Shown here piece after piece: positions 8,845-16,589 of a DNA stretch of 64,000 bases. The stretch is from positions 118,210 to 182,209 of the forward strand of contig NZ_LVEM01000008.1 of the NCBI RefSeq assembly GCF_001641335.1, read 5' to 3'. The position numbers were made by a program, and so were the translations under genes. Source of the stretch: Bradyrhizobium stylosanthis. GTDB taxonomy: Bacteria; Pseudomonadota; Alphaproteobacteria; Rhizobiales; Xanthobacteraceae. Each line of letters starts with the position of its first letter. Position 1 is the stretch's first letter. The notes under the pieces were generated by a model. It was not told where the DNA came from. It did not search any database and saw only the letters and a list, made by a program, of their open reading frames with translations.

Positions 8845-9794
8845 CGCTTCTCCGCCGAATTGCCAGAGCCGCCGGCCGATACGACGGCGGCCTGGCGGGC
8901 AACATCCTGCCCATCGCAGTTGACGCTTGCATTGCCGGCGCCCGTGACCTGCTTCCTGACCGTGAACTGCTTGGCTTCACCGCCAGAATAGACCACCACT
9001 GCAGTGGTCTGGCCGGCAATGGCGTTCTGGCGGGCGAGCTCCGGCGACACATCGCAGCTAGACATGACGCCAGAATCGACACTATCGCGCTTGTCGATGG
9101 CGGCCCTGACCGAAAGCGAGAGCTTTCCGAGTTGCTTGGCGACCGTGATTCTCTGCACCTGCTCAGGCGTGAGCTCCAGCGACACCGTCTGGGCGGGTTT
9201 GCCCATAGCAGTGGCGATGCCTCGCCCGCCCTGCGCGATTTCCTGGTCGATCGCGATGATCCGAACGTTGCGGAGCACGGTTTCTGTCAGCGCGCGACGC
9301 GAAGGGTCCGCCTTCTCGAACAACTGGGTCAGCAGGACGTCCACTTGATCGCCCGGCCTGATCAGGCCCGACACCCCGGACTCTTCGTCAACCCTGATGC
9401 TGATGGCGCGGCTGTCGGGCGCCAGCACACTCGCAAGGAAACCCCGATCCTGGGGGCGCACGATGTCTTGGAGGGTGATCGCATTGCCGGCCTCGACGAA
9501 CTTGCGCACGAGCGAACCGGCAAGCGACGCCTTGGCGTCGGGAGTTTCCAGGATCGCATCCGCCGGAACCTGCTCAGCCTGCACCGAGCGCACGGCGAAA
9601 TCTTCGTCTCGGGCCAGGGTCCCTCGCGGCAATGGCCGCGCCGCCACATAGTATCCCAAGACCTTTGCGACTGGCTGAACGACTTCCGTCGTCGCCGTTG
9701 CCTTGGGCGTGCTCAGGTTGAAGGCGATGAGGCCCAGCGCCGTGATCGCAAGAACCAACACCGCAATGATCGAAAGCCGCAAAGCCGATGACAT
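8841..9794 (-). CDS. cpaB: CpaB/RcpC periplasmic pilus assembly protein (SAF domain)
   Basis: A 317-residue protein with one N-terminal transmembrane segment (LSIIAVLVLAITALGLIAF), a SAF-like domain starting around YYVAARPLPRGTLARDEDF, and the RcpC/CpaB segment containing SIRVDEESGVSGLIRPGDQVDVLLTQ in several parts. CpaB is a periplasmic factor associated with the secretin. The ATG lies one base after the cpaA stop (TGACATG), and the stop overlaps the cpaE start. The C-terminal tail has a single cysteine pair around SVNCDGQ and SSCDVS. Confidence 0.9.
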   Translation of the reverse strand: MSSALRLSIIAVLVLAITALGLIAFNLSTPKATATTEVVQPVAKVLGYYVAARPLPRGTLARDEDFAVRSVQAEQVPADAILETPDAKASLAGSLVRKFVEAGNAITLQDIVRPQDRGFLASVLAPDSRAISIRVDEESGVSGLIRPGDQVDVLLTQLFEKADPSRRALTETVLRNVRIIAIDQEIAQGGRGIATAMGKPAQTVSLELTPEQVQRITVAKQLGKLSLSVRAAIDKRDSVDSGVMSSCDVSPELARQNAIAGQTTAVVVYSGGEAKQFTVRKQVTGAGNASVNCDGQDVARQAAVVSAGGSGNSAEKR

Positions 9795-9795
9795 G

Positions 9796-10302
9796 TCAAA
9801 AACCCCTGTTAAAAATCGCTCCGATACCGCCGCAGGCTATGGCGACTCCATAAGGAAGCGGCGCGCGCCGCAAATGACGCCAGCGCTCGACCGCATAGAC
9901 GCGACGCAGCAGCGACGATCCGACCGGCGCCAGTCCGGGATGAGGCAGGCTCCGCATTATCACGTGCACCAGTGCAAGAACCCCGCCTGCCAGAGCCGTG
10001 ATCGCCAGCAACTGAACGACGCCCATCCACGGCAGGCCAAGCGCCAGCACGACCAGCAACTTGACATCGCCACCGCCGATCGATCCTCGTTGGTAGAGAA
10101 CGAACAGCACCGCAAACAGAACCGACGCGATGAAGAGCGACCCGGCGATGCCGGCAGGATTGGTCAAATGACTGGCCATCCCCAAGACCGCCAGGGTCAG
10201 ACAAATCTCATTGCTGATTAAACGTGTCGCGACGTCCATGGTGGCGACATACAGAAGCAGCAGGATCTGCAGAATCGAGGCTATGGAGACGATCCAACTC
10301 AT
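9796..10302 (-). CDS. cpaA: CpaA/TadV prepilin peptidase (A24 family)
   Basis: A small integral-membrane aspartic protease of the GxGD type that cleaves Flp and TadE-like prepilins. In numbering from the upstream TTG, the catalytic residues are Asp26 (MDVATRLISNE) and Asp82 in SIGGGDVKLL, and about five hydrophobic segments are visible. The start was placed at the ATG at 10300-10302 (168 aa) because the frame otherwise opens with a TTG at 10309-10311. Neither has a strong ribosome binding site. It lacks the N-methylation domain of larger PilD enzymes, as expected for the Tad family. It lies 217 nt downstream of the second flp gene and 1 nt before cpaB. Confidence 0.9.
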   Translation of the reverse strand: MSWIVSIASILQILLLLYVATMDVATRLISNEICLTLAVLGMASHLTNPAGIAGSLFIASVLFAVLFVLYQRGSIGGGDVKLLVVLALGLPWMGVVQLLAITALAGGVLALVHVIMRSLPHPGLAPVGSSLLRRVYAVERWRHLRRAPLPYGVAIACGGIGAIFNRGF

Positions 10303-10519
10303 CAGGCACAAACCCCAAGCACGTCTAATAAAGCGGCCTTAAAGAGGCCCAATTAGAACGGGCCACGGCGGCCGTAAAAACAATACAAATCGCAGTGGCG
10401 CCTATGGCGGGCCCTGCATCCGTCAATGCAACCTTGATGAACTGAACGCCAACGGGAAATCAGTATGCAGTCGGCGTCCAATCCATCATCGAATGAAATT
10501 CACTGAAGCTGCCGCCATA

Positions 10520-10732
10520 CTATCCGACGGCAGCAATAACCTTTGCAGAGATGGCCGAGATTGCTGCGCTCAGCGCGCTCGAGATCGGACCGGTCCCGCC
10601 GGCACCGAACGCAAGCCCGACCGCGGCGACGATACACGCGGCAACGATGACGTACTCAAACGACACCACGCCGCCCTCATTTTCGCGAAGACGCTTCAGA
10701 GCTTCGCTAACTTCGACAAAATGCCTTAACAC
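10520..10732 (-). CDS. Flp-type pilin, copy 1
   Basis: A 70-residue Flp prepilin. After a charged 20-residue leader the sequence NEGGVVSFEYVIVAAC gives the Gly / Glu+5-Tyr+6 cleavage and assembly signature followed by a hydrophobic helix, ending in a Gly/Ala/Ser-rich tail (SSALSAAISAISAK). The start codon is GTG at 10730-10732 with AGAGG six bases upstream. It is almost identical to the neighbouring flp gene from the cleavage site onward (Ile/Val and Ala/Ser changes only), so the two are tandem duplicates. Which one is the main pilus subunit cannot be told from sequence. Confidence 0.92.
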   Translation of the reverse strand: MLRHFVEVSEALKRLRENEGGVVSFEYVIVAACIVAAVGLAFGAGGTGPISSALSAAISAISAKVIAAVG

Positions 10733-10961
10733 GTGACACCTCTTCAGTTGAGTTCAGCTTCCTGGCCGACGCGGTTCGGAACGAACGACGCCGCCCGCAC
10801 CGTCGATGACTCGTCCTGTCGGAATGCCTGCCGCCGAGGTCTTCGGTAGACTGGTTGGTGGCACAATTGATTCGACCGACATTGCCGCCAGGCGGTCGCC
10901 CTCCGGTTCAAAGAAGACAGGGCCACAATCCCTGACCCCGTCCTCTCGCCCGGATCGGTCC

Positions 10962-11174
10962 TTATCCAACCGCAGAAATGACCTTCGCGGAGATGCTCGA
11001 GATCGCGGCGCTCAGGGCGCTCGAGATCGGACCGGTTCCGCCGGCACCGAACGCAAGACCAACCGCAGCGACGACACAAGCGGCGACGATCACGTATTCA
11101 AACGACACCACACCCGCGTTGTCGGAGCGGAGGTGCTTCAGAGCTTCCGTGGCCTTGATGTAAAACTTCAACAT
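10962..11174 (-). CDS. Flp-type pilin, copy 2 (promoter-proximal)
   Basis: A 70-residue Flp prepilin, the first gene of the pilus cluster. The leader differs from copy 1 but the mature part is nearly the same: NAGVVSFEYVIVAACVVAAV then the Gly/Ala/Ser-rich tail. The ATG at 11172-11174 has AAGGAA six bases upstream. A 229-nt spacer separates it from copy 1. The AT-rich region upstream (11180-11300) probably holds the main promoter of the locus, and proximal placement fits high expression of the major pilin. Confidence 0.92.
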   Translation of the reverse strand: MLKFYIKATEALKHLRSDNAGVVSFEYVIVAACVVAAVGLAFGAGGTGPISSALSAAISSISAKVISAVG

Positions 11175-11700
11175 GGGAAATTCCTTTTACTAAGATTAAT
11201 ACACGAAGCCTATGTCGGCCGATCAGAGCCAATGCCAACAATTTAAAATTTATATACCGACGTAAATCTTTGTCACCTGCTAATCCTTAATTAACCTTAC
11301 TTCAGAAGGGCTAACCTGTAGTCCTACGGGGTCATCGGAACCGGAGAAAGAGGCCGATTTGCCGCATTTCGCGGCGCTTTGCCGGTTGCCGAGGCACTCG
11401 TAAATCAGCGGCCGAGGACGTTGTGCCGACCTCTCAAGAACCGTCAACGGCATTGCCGGACTTTTTACGCACCGAACATCTTTTATTCCGATTTGGACCT
11501 GCGCGGCCAATTCGCAGAAATCGGATTATCCGATTTTTAGGCGACCGACCAAGGAGCGGCGCTACAGCTCCGATGCCGTCCAGTAACCCGGAGGGAAATC
11601 CGCAGCGGTAATTAAATACTCCAAATAACCCGGATTAAGACTTCCTGGCGGGGCGATCGGGCGTTGCGGCCGACTTTCGCCCCGGGTCTGCAGATGCCCG
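11175..11700. other. Intergenic region upstream of flp; likely promoter zone
   Basis: This 526-nt stretch has no convincing gene. The part next to flp (about 11190-11310) is markedly AT-rich compared with the window and holds a TTAATTAACCTTA-type tract near 11286-11300, reminiscent of the TTAA half sites used by CtrA in related bacteria. That is a resemblance only. The remainder up to the stop of the next minus-strand gene at 11701 shows no clear feature. Confidence 0.4.
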
Positions 11701-13194
11701 CTATTTCGGGGACGCCGCGCCTTCTGGATGCGTACGCCGAACGTGGACGACAGCCACATTGTCGGAATACGCGCGCTCCCAATCAGGCAACCGGTCGAGC
11801 ATCCCGACAGCCGGAGTCGCAGGGAAGAGCAGTGTTGAATCGATTTTGTATTCATCGAGCAATCTGATGAAATCCGGCAGATCCTCGAGTGAGACTACTC
11901 GCATGTAGCGGCTGAGAAACTCCGGGCCATACAATTCGGCGCGCGAATCGATGAACGGCGGCATGCGCTGGAAGATCAAGTATCCGCCGAAGTAGTAGTC
12001 ATTCAGGACGCGTTCTGCCTTCAGCTCTTTGAGCTTCTCCACTGCAACAACCGGAACAAGTGGAAACGTTCGATCCTTCGTCACAACGATCACACTGGTG
12101 ATGATCGATAGGACCGCAAAAAACGTGATGATATGCGTCGTCCTTGCCGGGATGGCTTTTCGGGGTTCCTGCCGCAAGATGTGCTGCGCCAACGGGCCAG
12201 CAATAAGGAATGGGGCAACCATTGCAAAAACGTCGACGTACCGCTGATGAGCGAGAGTTTCGTAGACGAGCGCGAGCAGTGCAGCCATCCTGATAAAGGG
12301 CAACTTGAACCCGCTGTAGAGCGCGTAGGCAGCACCACCAAGCAGGCAAACTGTAAATGGGTGTAGAGAGCCGAAATCTATCGGCCTCCACTCGCCAATT
12401 GTCGAGAGCATCGACCCAAGGCTCAAAATCCGTGTTGTAACCAGGATGGACTCGATCCCATACGGCGTCACGCAGCCGGCCCCGAGCGCCAACGCCCCAA
12501 ATCGGAACCAATGCAGCGCGACCGTCAAGCGGGTCGATTTGTCCGCGTTCCAAGCCGCCTCAAGGGCAAACGGAGCGATCATGGCCACGCCCAACGTGAA
12601 GCTCCCATGGAGATTCGCCCACAGTGTGATGATCAGAACAAAGGACAATGGAGGCACTCGGCGCGCGTCGGCAGCCCGAAGCAGACCGTCGACCCACAGC
12701 ACCATCAGGGGAAAGATCAACACGTGCGGCCGGGCCAGGATGTGGTGCACCGTCATGGCTATGCCGGCACTCACCAGAATCGTAACCGGCACGTTCGGCA
12801 GTCTTCTGAGCAGACAACGGGCAAGCAGGAAGAACGCCGTCGAAGCCGACAACGCAGCTAGAAGCGCAGGGCCCAGCCACCCTGCCAGTTTGAATGCAAG
12901 ATAATAGAGGACTTCCGACAACCACGCGCTGGTGATCCAGGGCGCGCCGTGCTTCGTAAAGGAAAACGGGTCAACACGAGGTACGGCACGATGATCAATG
13001 ATCCATTCGCCGACCACAACGTGCCAATACGTATCGGTATCCCGCAATACGTCGCTGATTTTGCCGATGAGAATCAAATAGGCCGTCGTGGCCAAGATCA
13101 ACGGTAGCCAGGCCCGAAGATGATCACTGCTCGGAAGGCTCTCTGTCTTTACGCTATTCGCATCCATTTGTTGCGAACCAATGCCTAACGACAT
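11701..13194 (-). CDS. Polytopic membrane protein of unknown function (glycosyltransferase-like topology)
   Basis: About 497 residues with roughly ten to twelve hydrophobic segments, the first near residues 30-45. A conserved-looking loop after the first helix carries acidic residues, DVLRDTDTYWHVVVGEW. Asp-rich first loops of this kind occur in GT-C type membrane glycosyltransferases and related proteins, but I cannot name a substrate. Further loops include TVHHILARPHVLIFP and ANLHGSF. The soluble C-terminal part contains NDYYFGGYLIFQRMPPFIDS, a segment seen in uncharacterised alphaproteobacterial membrane proteins. The start was set at the ATG at 13192-13194 (AAGGA eight bases upstream); an in-frame ATG at 13201-13203 is possible. 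Downstream lies the flp promoter region. Confidence 0.65.
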   Translation of the reverse strand: MSLGIGSQQMDANSVKTESLPSSDHLRAWLPLILATTAYLILIGKISDVLRDTDTYWHVVVGEWIIDHRAVPRVDPFSFTKHGAPWITSAWLSEVLYYLAFKLAGWLGPALLAALSASTAFFLLARCLLRRLPNVPVTILVSAGIAMTVHHILARPHVLIFPLMVLWVDGLLRAADARRVPPLSFVLIITLWANLHGSFTLGVAMIAPFALEAAWNADKSTRLTVALHWFRFGALALGAGCVTPYGIESILVTTRILSLGSMLSTIGEWRPIDFGSLHPFTVCLLGGAAYALYSGFKLPFIRMAALLALVYETLAHQRYVDVFAMVAPFLIAGPLAQHILRQEPRKAIPARTTHIITFFAVLSIITSVIVVTKDRTFPLVPVVAVEKLKELKAERVLNDYYFGGYLIFQRMPPFIDSRAELYGPEFLSRYMRVVSLEDLPDFIRLLDEYKIDSTLLFPATPAVGMLDRLPDWERAYSDNVAVVHVRRTHPEGAASPK

Positions 13195-13337
13195 AATTAG
13201 CATCCTTGAAAGCTAATCATTGTCATCTTAGGCTTCTGGAAGCAACGTCCAGTATTAAAACTGATTAATCGCCCCACCATCATCGTCGATAGCAGCAGAT
13301 GGATCGCGTAGCCTGGCTATGTCGCAGGAAGGGCTGA

Positions 13338-13631
13338 ATGGAGTCCGGGGAGACTTGGAGTAGCGGTCCGCCGCCGGAGCTGCGGGCACTAACGGGGCTT
13401 CGTGGCGTGGCTGGAACGACCATCGGCTTGGCCCAGCTTCAACGGCTTTCGTCCGCCGGACCCAACACCTTTTTCATGTGGCACGCTTCCGTTGATCTAT
13501 TCTTCTGTCTGAGTGGGTTTACGCTCTCCCCTGTCTATCGGCGGAACGAGTTTCAGTTTTCCCGCGACTTGATCACCCGCATCGCCCGAATTTGTCCGCT
13601 GTACGCGCGCCCCGCTCCGATTGTTTCCTAG
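13338..13631 (+). pseudogene. Truncated acyltransferase-3 (OafA/NodX-type) gene remnant
   Basis: A 97-residue frame that looks like only the first quarter of an acyltransferase family 3 membrane protein. It keeps the opening ELRALTGLRGVAG, the region corresponding to the second helix VDLFFCLSGFTLSPVYRR, and RIARICPLY, which in intact members reads (R/V)ARIYPLY. The catalytic histidine segment usually found just after the first helix is not clearly preserved, and the frame stops at 13629-13631, immediately before the next gene. Intact members are about 340-400 residues. It is probably a decayed gene or a fragment left by rearrangement. Family assignment is from motif recognition. Confidence 0.6.
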
Positions 13632-13647
13632 AGCACCGGATCTTGCC

Positions 13648-14874
13648 ATGGTTCGCTCGTCCCAAGAAACCGCCTCGGCGCCAACCAAGGTCTCCGCTTT
13701 CTCTCGGAGGATGCTCTTTGCAGTGCTTTTTGTGCTGTCCGCGACCAATCTGACGGCTTGCCTGATCGCTTATATTTCGCGGACCTGGATCTACGACCGC
13801 GACGGATTCGGCATCCCGGCGGATTTCGTCAGCTTTTGGGCCGCCGGGCGCCTCGCGCTCGAAGGCTTGCCAGCACAAGCGTTTGACTGGGAGATCCTTA
13901 GGCAAATCGAGGTTGCGGCCCTGGGGCAGGATTTCGTCGGTAGTTTACCCTGGCACTACCCGCCACCATTCCTCTTCGTCGCATCACTCATGGCGCTGCT
14001 GCCCTATGGTGCAGCGTATTTCGGATGGAGTGTTGTCAGCTTAATGCCGTATGTTGCGGTGGTGCGGGCAATCGTCGGTCACAACCTTGGCGTACTGCTC
14101 GCACTCGCCGTGCCGATCGTTTTTTTCAATGCGCTGGTCGGGCAGACCGGATTTTTGACCGCTGCTTTGATTGGCGGCACGCTCTATCTCATTCCGGTGC
14201 GCCCGGGACTCGCAGGCATCTGCCTTGGTCTATTGACCTACAAACCACAATTTGGGCTGCTGTTTCCCGTTGTGTTGATGGCGGCGGGACATTGGCGCGT
14301 ATTCGTTAGCGCCACCGTGACGACTATCGCGATGGTGCTCATCTCGGCACTGGCCTTTGGAACGGCGAGTTGGGTGGCATTTTTCTACTGGCTGTCGCAC
14401 TCCTCGAACGTGATCTTGATCGATGGTAGGTTCAGTTGGTGGAAATTGATGAGTCTCTACTCTCTGGTGCGTCATTTTGGCGGCACCGAGCAGCTCGCCT
14501 GGATGCTCCAGCTTATCCTCGTTCTGAGCACGACGCTGGTTCTCGTACTGATGTGGCGCAGCCGCGTACCCTATGGTTTGAAGGCTGCCGCCCTAGCTGC
14601 AGGCACGCTGTTGGTCACCCCTTATATTGCCATCTACGACATGTTGATCCTGACGATTTCCGTCGCGTTCCTATTTCGCATGGGATTGAGGAGCGGCTTC
14701 CGCAGCTACGAGCTTGCTGCGCTGGCCAGCACGCTCGCACTCGTTCTCTCGTTCCTGACGAGCACGCCAACGGGACTCGGAGCGACCTTAATCGTCTGGA
14801 TGCTGATTCTGGCGCGCGCCGGGTCGTCGTGGTGGCGCGAGCCGGCGCCGAAATCGGTTGCCGCGGGCGTTTAG
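13648..14874 (+). CDS. GT87/DUF2029-like membrane glycosyltransferase
   Basis: About 408 residues with some ten hydrophobic segments, matching DUF2029/glycosyltransferase family 87 proteins (polyprenol-phosphate-dependent mannosyltransferase-like). After the first helix comes DRDGFGIPADFVSFWAAGRL, in which the Asp-Phe-xx-Phe/Tyr segment is the usual GT87 first-loop signature. Further on are WHYPPPFLFVASL and LTYKPQFGLLFPVVLMA, also characteristic. The start was set at the ATG at 13648-13650. The frame opens earlier at a TTG overlapping the acyltransferase remnant, but that stretch looks non-coding. Donor and acceptor are unknown; surface polysaccharide or protein glycosylation would fit the neighbourhood. 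Confidence 0.75.
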   Translation: MVRSSQETASAPTKVSAFSRRMLFAVLFVLSATNLTACLIAYISRTWIYDRDGFGIPADFVSFWAAGRLALEGLPAQAFDWEILRQIEVAALGQDFVGSLPWHYPPPFLFVASLMALLPYGAAYFGWSVVSLMPYVAVVRAIVGHNLGVLLALAVPIVFFNALVGQTGFLTAALIGGTLYLIPVRPGLAGICLGLLTYKPQFGLLFPVVLMAAGHWRVFVSATVTTIAMVLISALAFGTASWVAFFYWLSHSSNVILIDGRFSWWKLMSLYSLVRHFGGTEQLAWMLQLILVLSTTLVLVLMWRSRVPYGLKAAALAAGTLLVTPYIAIYDMLILTISVAFLFRMGLRSGFRSYELAALASTLALVLSFLTSTPTGLGATLIVWMLILARAGSSWWREPAPKSVAAGV

Positions 14875-15264
14875 GCGCCGTTTAGCGTCGCCGGCGGGTC
14901 AAGACCGATTGACCTGGTGGAATGATCCTTATCCTCGCCGGTCGGCCCGCACACATAAGCTTGCCTTGGAATGGCCGGGCGACCGCCTCAATGCGTCAGT
15001 TCGAACTTCCGCATCTCGGTCACGCGTGCCAGGCAATATTCGCGGTACAGGTCGTTAAGAATTGCCCACATGATAAATCCCCATCGCTCGAGACTTAAAT
15101 CCCCATCACTCAAAGCGATAACAGGTTGGTCCATCGACGTTTCAGCGTGATGTCGGCGTTGACGGAAACGGGTTTCCGGACGGTTTCGAGTCCCTCGAAT
15201 TAGGTCATCATAACTGACTATTTAATGGTGTGTGGCCTGGAAGGCGTCGCCCGTTAAGGGCCCT
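14875..15264. other. Intergenic region without a recognisable gene
   Basis: I see no supportable ORF in these 390 bases. It contains a pair of 16-nt direct repeats (listed separately) and a somewhat AT-richer segment around 15060-15120 and 15205-15235. Confidence 0.4.
15074..15111. repeat. Short direct repeat, two 16-nt copies
   Basis: TAAATCCCCATCGCTC at 15074-15089 and TAAATCCCCATCACTC at 15096-15111 differ at one base and have a 22-nt period, about two helical turns. This could be a paired regulator site or a chance micro-duplication. Confidence 0.5.
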
Positions 15265-15639
15265 TTATCCCGGGCCTGCTGCCTCCGCCGCGGCGTCGGT
15301 CGAGAGCAAACGGAAGTTTGGTTTTGGCAGCGTACGCCCGTCCTGATCGGACAGAGCCTTGGCGTGCTCGCGGGTCTGTTTCGCCTCGGCGATCAGAAGG
15401 CAGCGCCTCAGCTCCTCGCTGCAGCGCTTTGCTTGCGCGCGCATCTGGCACTTGTCGTCGGCGGAGCCTGAGGATTTGGCGAGATCACTCCACGTCGCTG
15501 CGAGCGACGTCTTGAGCAGCTCAATCTTGCGGTCCAGATCGTCCAAACGCTGCTCCGCCAATCCCCTACGGACGCACGCTTCGAACGCAATAGGCCAGAT
15601 TCGCCCTCGCGGCGGAAGTCCGTAGGGGTACGGTCGCAA
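15265..15639 (-). CDS. Possible small coiled-coil protein (weak, perhaps decayed)
   Basis: A frame of up to 124 residues opening with a TTG and no clear ribosome binding site. Its middle part is convincingly protein-like and helical (QRLDDLDRKIELLKTSLAAT, then an Arg/Glu/Lys-rich helix with CSEELRRCLLIAEAKQTREH), whereas the first 25 residues look non-coding. It may start internally or be the 3' half of a frameshifted gene. I do not recognise a family. Confidence 0.3.
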   Translation of the reverse strand: MRPYPYGLPPRGRIWPIAFEACVRRGLAEQRLDDLDRKIELLKTSLAATWSDLAKSSGSADDKCQMRAQAKRCSEELRRCLLIAEAKQTREHAKALSDQDGRTLPKPNFRLLSTDAAAEAAGPG

Positions 15640-15772
15640 GCTTCACCTGCGTCACGCGCACGAGCCGCTTTGCTGTGATCACCTACTCGCGAAGGCACAC
15701 CGCATCGCGCGGGCCCTGGGTAAAGCGTCGATCGGCCGTGGCGGCGCCACCATCGACAGGCGGCCAACCCGC

Positions 15773-16021
15773 CTACAACACACCCAGCCTTACCCACGCG
15801 GCATGAAGAATGAGAAACACCGTCAAGGCCCCGACAAGCCATCCCAGCCCGCCCACTGCCGGGCCGTCCTGAAATTCAAGATTGGGGTCATTCTCACGGC
15901 CGAAGGGGACCTCAGCCGCCCGCCTTTGCGAGCTACGGGCCCGTCCAGCCGCGCGTCGCAGGAGCCGACGGACGATGGTCTCCCGCTCGACAATGCCGGC
16001 TCTTTCAAGATCAGCCGGCAT
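15773..16021 (-). CDS. Small membrane-anchored protein of unknown function
   Basis: An 82-residue protein: an Arg/Glu-rich N-terminal half (ERETIVRRLLRRAAGRARSS) and a single C-terminal transmembrane segment (GLGWLVGALTVFLILHAAWV). The ATG at 16019-16021 lies 2 nt after the stop of the preceding small gene and has AGGG six bases upstream, which suggests coupled translation. No family recognised. Confidence 0.5.
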   Translation of the reverse strand: MPADLERAGIVERETIVRRLLRRAAGRARSSQRRAAEVPFGRENDPNLEFQDGPAVGGLGWLVGALTVFLILHAAWVRLGVL

Positions 16022-16023
16022 CG

Positions 16024-16173
16024 TCAACCCTGCTCGACCTTGCGAGGAGGTCGTCGCTGCATCATGGACATCAGGCGCGCCAAACGATTGACGCGGCGAA
16101 TGCTCTCGGTGAAGCGGACCGTCGGCGCGCGGTGTTGAATGCTGAAAACGAGCTTTCGAAGACGACTGAGCAT
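16024..16173 (-). CDS. Small basic protein of unknown function (49 aa)
   Basis: A very basic 49-residue protein (MLSRLRKLVFSIQHRAP, then RRVNRLARLMSMMQRRPPRK). The ATG at 16171-16173 has a strong GAGGAGG ribosome binding site at 16179-16185 with 5-nt spacing, the main reason to believe it is expressed. It lies 64 nt downstream of the cold-shock gene and 2 nt upstream of the next small gene. Its amphipathic basic character would suit nucleic acid or membrane binding, but no function can be assigned. Confidence 0.55.
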   Translation of the reverse strand: MLSRLRKLVFSIQHRAPTVRFTESIRRVNRLARLMSMMQRRPPRKVEQG

Positions 16174-16237
16174 GATGGCCTCCTCAATGTCATCGCGTGC
16201 ATGAGGTGGTGCCCATGGGCACCACCAGGCATCCGAG

Positions 16238-16501
16238 CTAGCGCGGCAGGCGCGGCGACCGGACATATCGCGTCAGGACCGGCGCGCTATGCACGTTCGC
16301 CACGACCCTGACGCTGACAGCCTGCCGCTTTCCGGACCGCTGATCGGGCGCCAGATTGAAGCAAACCCGTGTACCGGCCTCAGGGGTGACGCCGGGCGAG
16401 AACGATTTGAGATGAAAGAAAACGTCGGTGTCACCGGAATCCGGCCTGATGAAGCCGAATGCCCTGTCGCCGTGATATGTCTTGATTGTACCTTCCAGCA
16501 T
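16238..16501 (-). CDS. Cold-shock-domain protein
   Basis: An 87-residue single-stranded nucleic-acid binding protein of the Csp family. The RNP1-like DRAFGFIRPDSG and RNP2-like DVFFHLKSF motifs are present in the right order, and the beta-barrel end GTRVCFNLAPDQRSGKRQA is recognisable. A basic extension of about 15 residues follows (HSAPVLTRYVRSPRLPR). The start is the ATG at 16499-16501, since the open frame extends upstream into the HlyD gene in a non-coding-like way. It starts 88 nt after that gene ends, so it may be separately transcribed. Confidence 0.88.
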   Translation of the reverse strand: MLEGTIKTYHGDRAFGFIRPDSGDTDVFFHLKSFSPGVTPEAGTRVCFNLAPDQRSGKRQAVSVRVVANVHSAPVLTRYVRSPRLPR

Positions 16502-16589
16502 CTTGCAACCTTTCGATACGATCGCCGAACGGTGCGGTCGGAATTTGCTCTCGGATAGAATTGACCTGATCTCCGTCTCTGTACTCGTG

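Noticed and set aside
10744..11246. Frames between and over the flp genes (10744-11079 minus, 10806-11246 plus)
   Set aside because: They overlap flp sequence out of frame and have no protein-like features.
14025..14885. Overlapping frames inside the GT87-like gene (14025-14309, 14436-14885)
   Set aside because: Shadows of the real gene, rich in Arg and Cys and lacking start signals.
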